This document shows, one piece after another, positions 59,979 to 64,000 of a DNA stretch of 64,000 nucleotides (within the stretch, counting starts at the first letter, position 1; every line of letters begins with the position of its first letter). Position numbers and translations under genes: made by a program. The notes under the pieces are model-generated. The model was not told the origin of the DNA and ran no database searches. It saw nothing but the letters and a program-made list of their open reading frames with translations. This stretch comes from Sphaerobacter thermophilus DSM 20745 (GTDB lineage: Bacteria; Chloroflexota; Chloroflexia; Thermomicrobiales; Thermomicrobiaceae), in the NCBI RefSeq assembly GCF_000024985.1, contig NC_013523.1, positions 1,798,001-1,862,000 of the forward strand. Reading direction: 5' to 3'.

Positions 59979-60909
59979 CCAGGAGACCACCCCGAACGCC
60001 GGCTGGCTCGAAGTCACGGTCGAAGCCGACGCCGAGTCGGTTGAGGCGGTGGCAGACCTCTTCAGCCGCTACGCCTATAACCAGGGCGTGGTGATCGAAG
60101 AGCCGTTCGTCCAGCAGCCGGACGGCGAGGACCTGGCGGTCGACCCCACCCGCCCGGTCCGCGTGAGCGCTTACCTCCCGCGGGACGAACGGCTCTCGGA
60201 CCACCTCCAGCGCATTGCAGAGGGCCTGTGGCACCTGCGGCAGCTCGGCACCGTGGGCGAGATGCAGACCGCCGAGCGGCCGGAGGAAGACTGGGCCAAC
60301 GCCTGGAAGGAGCACTTCCAGGTCACCCGGATCGGCCGCCGATTCGTCATCCGCCCCTCGTGGCGAGAGTACACACCCGAACCGGACGACCTCGTCATCA
60401 CCCTCGACCCCGGCATGGCGTTCGGCACCGGGTTGCATCCGACCACCGAGTTCTGTCTACGGTGGCTGGAAGAGTTGCCGGTCGAGGGCAAGACCCTGCT
60501 CGACGCGGGGGCGGGATCGGGGATCCTCTCGATCGCCGCGATCGCCCGCGGCGCGGCGCACGTCGACGCTGTGGAGATCGACCCGGTCGCCGTCAAGGCA
60601 CTGCGGCACAACCTGGACCTCAACCAGGTAACGGACCGCGTGCGCGTCATCCAGGGCGACGTGGTCGAGGTCGTGGAGCCCTCTGGGGGGTACGACCTCG
60701 TCCTGGCCAACATCATCTCGAACGTCCTGATCCGAGCAGCACCGACGCTGGCCGGAGCCGCGCGCCCCGGCGCACCGCTCGTGCTGAGCGGCGTCATCAC
60801 CCAGCGCGAGGCGGAGGTCCTGGCCGCGTTCGAGGCCGTGGGCTGCACCCTCCAGGAGCGGCGTGTCGCCGGGGACTGGGTGTCGCTGCTCATGACCCGC
60901 GAGGCGTAG
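59971..60909 (+). CDS. prmA: Ribosomal protein L11 methyltransferase
   Basis: A 312-aa protein. The N-terminal substrate-binding domain is GWLEVTVEADAESVEAVADLF, and the SAM methyltransferase domain has GMAFGTGLHPTTEFCLRWLEEL (PrmA signature), LLDAGAGSGILSIAAI and DLVLANIISNVLI (catalytic NxxxN region). It trimethylates L11. GTG 59971 overlaps the nucleotidyltransferase gene. Followed 3 bp later by rsmE, a common prmA-rsmE arrangement. Confidence 0.95.
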   Translation: MTDQETTPNAGWLEVTVEADAESVEAVADLFSRYAYNQGVVIEEPFVQQPDGEDLAVDPTRPVRVSAYLPRDERLSDHLQRIAEGLWHLRQLGTVGEMQTAERPEEDWANAWKEHFQVTRIGRRFVIRPSWREYTPEPDDLVITLDPGMAFGTGLHPTTEFCLRWLEELPVEGKTLLDAGAGSGILSIAAIARGAAHVDAVEIDPVAVKALRHNLDLNQVTDRVRVIQGDVVEVVEPSGGYDLVLANIISNVLIRAAPTLAGAARPGAPLVLSGVITQREAEVLAAFEAVGCTLQERRVAGDWVSLLMTREA

Positions 60910-60912
60910 CCG

Positions 60913-61662
60913 GTGGCCGGGACGGTCCATCGCTTCTACCTCCCGGCGCCGCTCCCCCCGGGTGAGAGCGTGGCCCTGACCGAGGAGCAAGCCCGGCAGG
61001 CCGCGCGCGTGCTGCGCCTCGCGCCGGGTGCCCCCGTCGTCCTCTTCAACGGCGACGGGCAGGAAGTGCCGGGGACCATCGAGGACTGCGCCCCTCGCAG
61101 GGTGACGGTCCGCCTCGGCGAGCCGCGCGCCGGACGCTCCTGCCCGGTTCCGGCCATCCACGTGGCCCAGGCCCTGATCAAGGCCGACCGGTTCGACTGG
61201 GTGGTGCAGAAGGTGACGGAGCTGGGGGTCGCTCGCATCACGCCCCTGGCGACAAGCAGGACGGTGGTATCATTGCCCGTCGAGCGCGCCCGCCAGCGCC
61301 GCGAGCGCTGGCAGCGGATCGCGGTCGAGGCGGCGGAGCAGAGCGGCCGGGTCACGATCCCGGAGATCGACGAGCCCGCCACGCTTGACGACCTCCTCCC
61401 GCTGATGGCTCGGATTCCCGCGCTGGTCTGTTGGGAGAACGAGGCGATGCCCCTGCACCGGGTGCGGCTGCCAACCGCAGGCCCGCTGCTGGTGGTAATC
61501 GGCCCGGAGGGCGGGTTCACCCGCGAAGAGATCGCCGCCGCCGTCGATGCCGGGGCGCGCACGGTGTCGCTGGGTCCGTTGATCCTGCGGAGCGAGACGG
61601 CCGCGCTGGCCGCCCTCGCCGGGATCTTCACGCTGGCCGCTGCGGCCGCTGACAATCCGTAG
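60913..61662 (+). CDS. rsmE: 16S rRNA (uracil-1498-N3)-methyltransferase
   Basis: A 249-aa SPOUT-class enzyme. N-terminal PUA-like domain (HRFYLPAPLPPGESVAL, QAARVLRLAPGAPVVLFNGDG), then AQALIKADRFDWVVQKVTELGV and the knotted SAM site LVVIGPEGGFTREEIAAA ... VSLGPLILRSETAALAALA. Methylates U1498 of 16S rRNA. GTG 60913 is 3 bp after prmA, so they are co-transcribed. Confidence 0.95.
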   Translation: MAGTVHRFYLPAPLPPGESVALTEEQARQAARVLRLAPGAPVVLFNGDGQEVPGTIEDCAPRRVTVRLGEPRAGRSCPVPAIHVAQALIKADRFDWVVQKVTELGVARITPLATSRTVVSLPVERARQRRERWQRIAVEAAEQSGRVTIPEIDEPATLDDLLPLMARIPALVCWENEAMPLHRVRLPTAGPLLVVIGPEGGFTREEIAAAVDAGARTVSLGPLILRSETAALAALAGIFTLAAAAADNP

Positions 61663-61684
61663 GCTCACGTAGAGGTAGTTGTCC

Positions 61685-63097
61685 ATGATTGCCACCCGAC
61701 GCCGCTTCACCGACGTCCCAGACCAGCCCGGCGCGATCGCTGAGGTGGCGCCCAACTCACTGGCCGCGGAGCTTGGCCTTCAGCCCGGCGACCGTATCGT
61801 CGCCGTCAACGGCCGCGCCCTCCGCGACGCGCTCGACTTCCAGTTCTACGCCGAGGCCGAGGAGGTCACGCTGGAGGTCGTGCGGGGTGAGGAGGTCACC
61901 CTCTACGAGGTCGAGCGCGACAGCGACGAGCCCTGGGGCATCACCTTCGCCGACCCGACGTTCGACGGCATCCACCTCTGTAACAACCAATGCCCCTTCT
62001 GCTTCATCAAGCAGATGCCGAAGGGCATGCGCAAGAGCCTCTACGTCATGGACGACGACTACCGCTACTCGATGCTCTACGGCAACTTCATCACGCTGAC
62101 CAACCTGACCGAGGAGGATTGGCAGCGCATCGAAGAGCAGCGAATCAGCCCGATCAACGTCTCCGTCCACGCTACCAACCCCGAATTGCGGGTCGCGCTG
62201 GTCGGGAACCCGCGCGCGGCCCAGATCATGGAGGACCTGGCACGCCTGGAGCGGATCGGAATCGACTACAACGCCCAGCTCGTCCTCTGCCCCGGCATCA
62301 ACGACGGGCCGGAGATGGACCGCACGATCCGCGACTTGATTTCGCTCGGCCCGCACCTCCTGTCGATCGCCGCGGTGCCCGTGGGCCTGTCCAAGTTCGG
62401 CCAGGAGCGCCAGAGCCGGCGGGTGCGCCTCTCCCGCACCTGCATGCGCTCCCTTCCGGGCGCGCTACTTGACATCCGGCGTTACACCCCGGAGGAGGCC
62501 GAAGGCGTCATCGCACAGGCCGAAGGGTGGCAGGTGCGCTTCCGCCGCGAGCGTGGCCGCACCTTCCTCCAGTTGGGCGACGAGTTCTACCTCATGACCG
62601 GGAAGCCGGTGCCCCCGGCGTCCCACTACGACGGCTTCCCCCAGGTGGAGGACGGGATCGGCATCACCCGCCTCTTCATCGACGACGCCGAGCGCCTGAT
62701 CCGGCGCGGGCGCAAGGCAGCCACCGCCGGCGCGTCCGGCACCATCGCCTGCGGCACGCTGATCGCACCGACAATGCAGAGCCTGGTCGACCGGGTCAAC
62801 GACGCGCTCGACACCCGCCTGCGGGTCGTCCCGATCGTGAACACCTTCTTCGGCGCCGAGATCAACGTCTCCGGCCTCCTGACCGGCGGGCTGGTGCGTG
62901 ACGCCCTCGCTGGCGAGACGGCAACCGACCCGGTCTTCGTCTCCCACCACATGCTCTCGAAGCGTACGAAGACCTTCCTCGACGACCTCCACCTGGAGGA
63001 CCTGAAAGGGGCGCTCGGCCGGCCGGTGTTCGCCGCTGAGTACCTGACCGACGTCGTTCAGCACCTGGCGGCCGCTCGGCCGCGGATCGCCCTATGA
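61685..63097 (+). CDS. PDZ plus radical-SAM-like DUF512 protein
   Basis: A 470-aa protein. The N-terminal PDZ domain (residues 8-65) is GAIAEVAPNSLAAELGLQPGD. A radical-SAM-like cysteine motif CNNQCPFCFI (CxxxCxxC, about residue 100), a TIM-barrel-like core, and a C-terminal DUF512 region (GTIACGTLIAPTMQSLVDRVN, VVPIVNTFFGAEINVSGLLTGG) follow. The family is conserved in many bacteria, with no settled function that I can assign. ATG 61685 (TTG 61679 possible). The stop overlaps the DUF167 gene by ATGA. Confidence 0.87.
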   Translation: MIATRRRFTDVPDQPGAIAEVAPNSLAAELGLQPGDRIVAVNGRALRDALDFQFYAEAEEVTLEVVRGEEVTLYEVERDSDEPWGITFADPTFDGIHLCNNQCPFCFIKQMPKGMRKSLYVMDDDYRYSMLYGNFITLTNLTEEDWQRIEEQRISPINVSVHATNPELRVALVGNPRAAQIMEDLARLERIGIDYNAQLVLCPGINDGPEMDRTIRDLISLGPHLLSIAAVPVGLSKFGQERQSRRVRLSRTCMRSLPGALLDIRRYTPEEAEGVIAQAEGWQVRFRRERGRTFLQLGDEFYLMTGKPVPPASHYDGFPQVEDGIGITRLFIDDAERLIRRGRKAATAGASGTIACGTLIAPTMQSLVDRVNDALDTRLRVVPIVNTFFGAEINVSGLLTGGLVRDALAGETATDPVFVSHHMLSKRTKTFLDDLHLEDLKGALGRPVFAAEYLTDVVQHLAAARPRIAL

Positions 63098-63402
63098 TCG
63101 ACGAGCTGACTCTCCGGCAGACGGCAGACGGCACGCAGGTGACGGTCCGCGTCACTCCCCGCGCCAGCCGCACGCAGGTGGATGGCGTCGCCGACGGCGC
63201 CCTCCGGGTCCGACTCGCCGCCCCGCCGGTCGAAGGCGCCGCCAACCGCGCCCTCACCGAGTTCCTCGCTAACCTCCTGCGCCTGCCAAAGCGCGACGTC
63301 GAACTCGTCGCCGGAGCGCGCGGCCGCCAGAAGACCGTCCTCCTCCGCGGCCTCACCCCCGCCGACGTCAGCGAGCGCCTCACCGCCGCCCTGGAGCGCT
63401 AG
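63094..63402 (+). CDS. DUF167 (YggU) family protein
   Basis: A 102-aa protein. Seen: VTVRVTPRASRTQVDGVADGALRVRLAAPPVEGAANRALTEFLA, then LPKRDVELVAGARGRQKTVLL. This is the complete YggU fold. Function unknown, cytoplasmic. It ends a translationally coupled run (nucleotidyltransferase-prmA-rsmE-DUF512-DUF167). Confidence 0.92.
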   Translation: MIDELTLRQTADGTQVTVRVTPRASRTQVDGVADGALRVRLAAPPVEGAANRALTEFLANLLRLPKRDVELVAGARGRQKTVLLRGLTPADVSERLTAALER

Positions 63403-63422
63403 GGGGCGACAGGCAGAAAAGG

Positions 63423-63535
63423 GGCCACGCGGCGTGGCGCGTGCCCGGGAGATCGGTGGCGTGAGGAGCCTCGCGCCGTAGCGCGTGCACGGGCATCGGT
63501 GGCGTGAAGGATCCCACGCCGTGGCGTGTGCCCGG
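63423..63535. repeat. Tandem repeat, about 44-bp period, 2.6 copies
   Basis: Units share CGCGTGCCCGGG (or GCACGGG) - ATCGGTGGCGTGA(G/A)GGA, with starts at 63441, 63485 and 63528 (44 and 43 bp apart). Each unit has a small palindrome of the CACGCC-GTGGCGTG type. It runs directly into the family A element at 63528. Together they occupy the 406-bp gap 63403-63808. Confidence 0.65.
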
Positions 63536-63703
63536 AGCTAAAGCCGCCGGGCTGACAAGGAAAAGCCGGCTGATGCCGGCTGGGATTCAGCACGGTTCAC
63601 ACCCCGGCATTAGGTTCCGCCGCTCACCACCCGGTCGAATCATCGCCCTCAGCCGGCTTTAGCCGGATTCGCCTTGTGAGCCCGGGCGTTTACTCCCGGG
63701 CAC
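63528..63703. repeat. Interspersed palindromic element, family A (copy 2)
   Basis: About 176 bp with terminal inverted repeats of about 55 bp. The left end GTGCCCGGAGCTAAAGCCGC, then GGGCTGACAAGG and an AGCCGGCTGA segment. The right end in reverse is GTGCCCGGGAGTAAACGCCC, then GGGCTCACAAGG and a CCGGCTAAAGCCGGCTGA segment. The TIR start is shared with copy 1 at 12471-12618. No gene inside. Confidence 0.75.
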
Positions 63704-63808
63704 GAACCGGCCAGTGGACACCCAACACCCAGGTGTAAGCCCAGAGCGCCCCAGCCCCCGTCAGTCAGCGCTGATGGTGTACCTCGGGAATATCCTGGTG
63801 CGCGCCAC

Positions 63809-64000
63809 CTACCGCCTCCCACGCCGAAGCATGACGGCGACGGCGGTCAAGGCGCCGACGATGCCGCCTACGACCCCGGCGAGCCCGTTGGCGACGCGGT
63901 GCGACGGCGGTTCGCCGCTGGTTACCCCGACCGGCGGGGTGTAGTCGCGCAATCGAAGCCAGAGCGCAATCGTCTCCTTCATCGCGCGGAAGACGACACG
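63809..64000 (-). CDS. C-terminal end of a small or partial membrane protein
   Basis: Open to the window edge on the minus strand. The last 57 residues from an internal ATG (63982) are MKETIALWLRLRDYTPPVGV, then a Gly/Ala-rich hydrophobic helix (NGLAGVVGGIVGALTAVAVML) and a basic end RRGRR. No ribosome site precedes that ATG, so the gene probably continues beyond 64000. No family recognised. Confidence 0.5.
   Translation of the reverse strand, partial: RVVFRAMKETIALWLRLRDYTPPVGVTSGEPPSHRVANGLAGVVGGIVGALTAVAVMLRRGRR

Noticed and set aside
63423-63535. CRISPR array
   Set aside because: Repeats are tandem with no unique spacers and only 2.6 units; no cas genes nearby.
63600-63660. tRNA-like segment (CGGTCGAATC)
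   Set aside because: No acceptor, D or anticodon stems fit; it lies inside a palindromic repeat element.
63714-63944. Plus-strand 76-codon open frame near the window end
   Set aside because: Low-complexity Pro/Thr/Arg translation opposite a better minus-strand frame with a membrane helix.

Overview
The window looks like chromosomal DNA from a high-GC bacterium, most consistent with the thermophilic Chloroflexota class Thermomicrobia (Sphaerobacter-like). That is an inference from base composition, protein style, a CIRCE element, a T-box in front of pheST and LprG-type lipoproteins. No rRNA or tRNA lies in the window, so taxonomy cannot be fixed here. Genes are densely packed on both strands in short operons, often with ATGA overlaps. 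I see no prophage, insertion sequence, plasmid gene or CRISPR array. Mobile-like DNA is limited to small palindromic intergenic repeats.

Layout. 1-4.2 kb: start of dnaJ under a perfect CIRCE, a phosphoribosyltransferase, a HAD phosphatase overlapping an ADP-ribosylglycohydrolase homologue that lacks two metal-binding aspartates, and a NYN-domain protein. 4.2-12.4 kb: M20 peptidase plus class III aminotransferase, mnmG from a leaderless-type promoter, a metallophosphoesterase, and a UspA/TrkA/TrkA cluster. 12.5-19.6 kb: a repeat element, an HxlR regulator divergent from a flavin oxidase, glutamate dehydrogenase, gatB and an M23 peptidase. 20-26 kb: nuoG-nuoI, aldehyde dehydrogenase and an NDH-2-like flavoprotein. 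26-28.2 kb (minus strand): a methyltransferase broken by an in-frame TAA, endonuclease IV, and an ArsC/Spx-like gene whose first CxxC cysteine is an in-frame TGA, read here as selenocysteine. 28.4-37.8 kb: rmlD plus a glycosyltransferase, a DUF4234 protein, isocitrate dehydrogenase, a YprB-like nuclease, gpmI, an aminotransferase and hsp20. 37.8-45.3 kb: enolase, a VOC protein, T-box-pheS-pheT, and a pspC/liaF-like membrane operon. 45.6-56.9 kb: hisZ-hisG-hisD, tetR divergent from a drug-type ABC exporter, ruvA, an amidohydrolase, a PP2C phosphatase, and an LprG-like lipoprotein overlapping a P55-like MFS exporter. 57-64 kb: rpe, a CvpA-CAP fusion, a sugar nucleotidyltransferase, prmA, rsmE, a PDZ/radical-SAM (DUF512) protein, a DUF167 protein and a repeat cluster.

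The strongest candidate for something new is the ArsC/Spx-like selenoprotein gene (27862-28233). The UGA replaces the attacking Cys, giving a UxxC motif. A 7-bp stem with a 5-nt loop carrying G at loop position 2 begins 15 nt downstream, which fits the bacterial SECIS pattern. Second is the lipoprotein/MFS pair, which mirrors mycobacterial lprG-P55 gene order. Also notable are promoters whose -10 box lies only about 6-12 nt before the start codon, and two convergent genes whose stop codons form the two ends of one 26-bp perfect palindrome.
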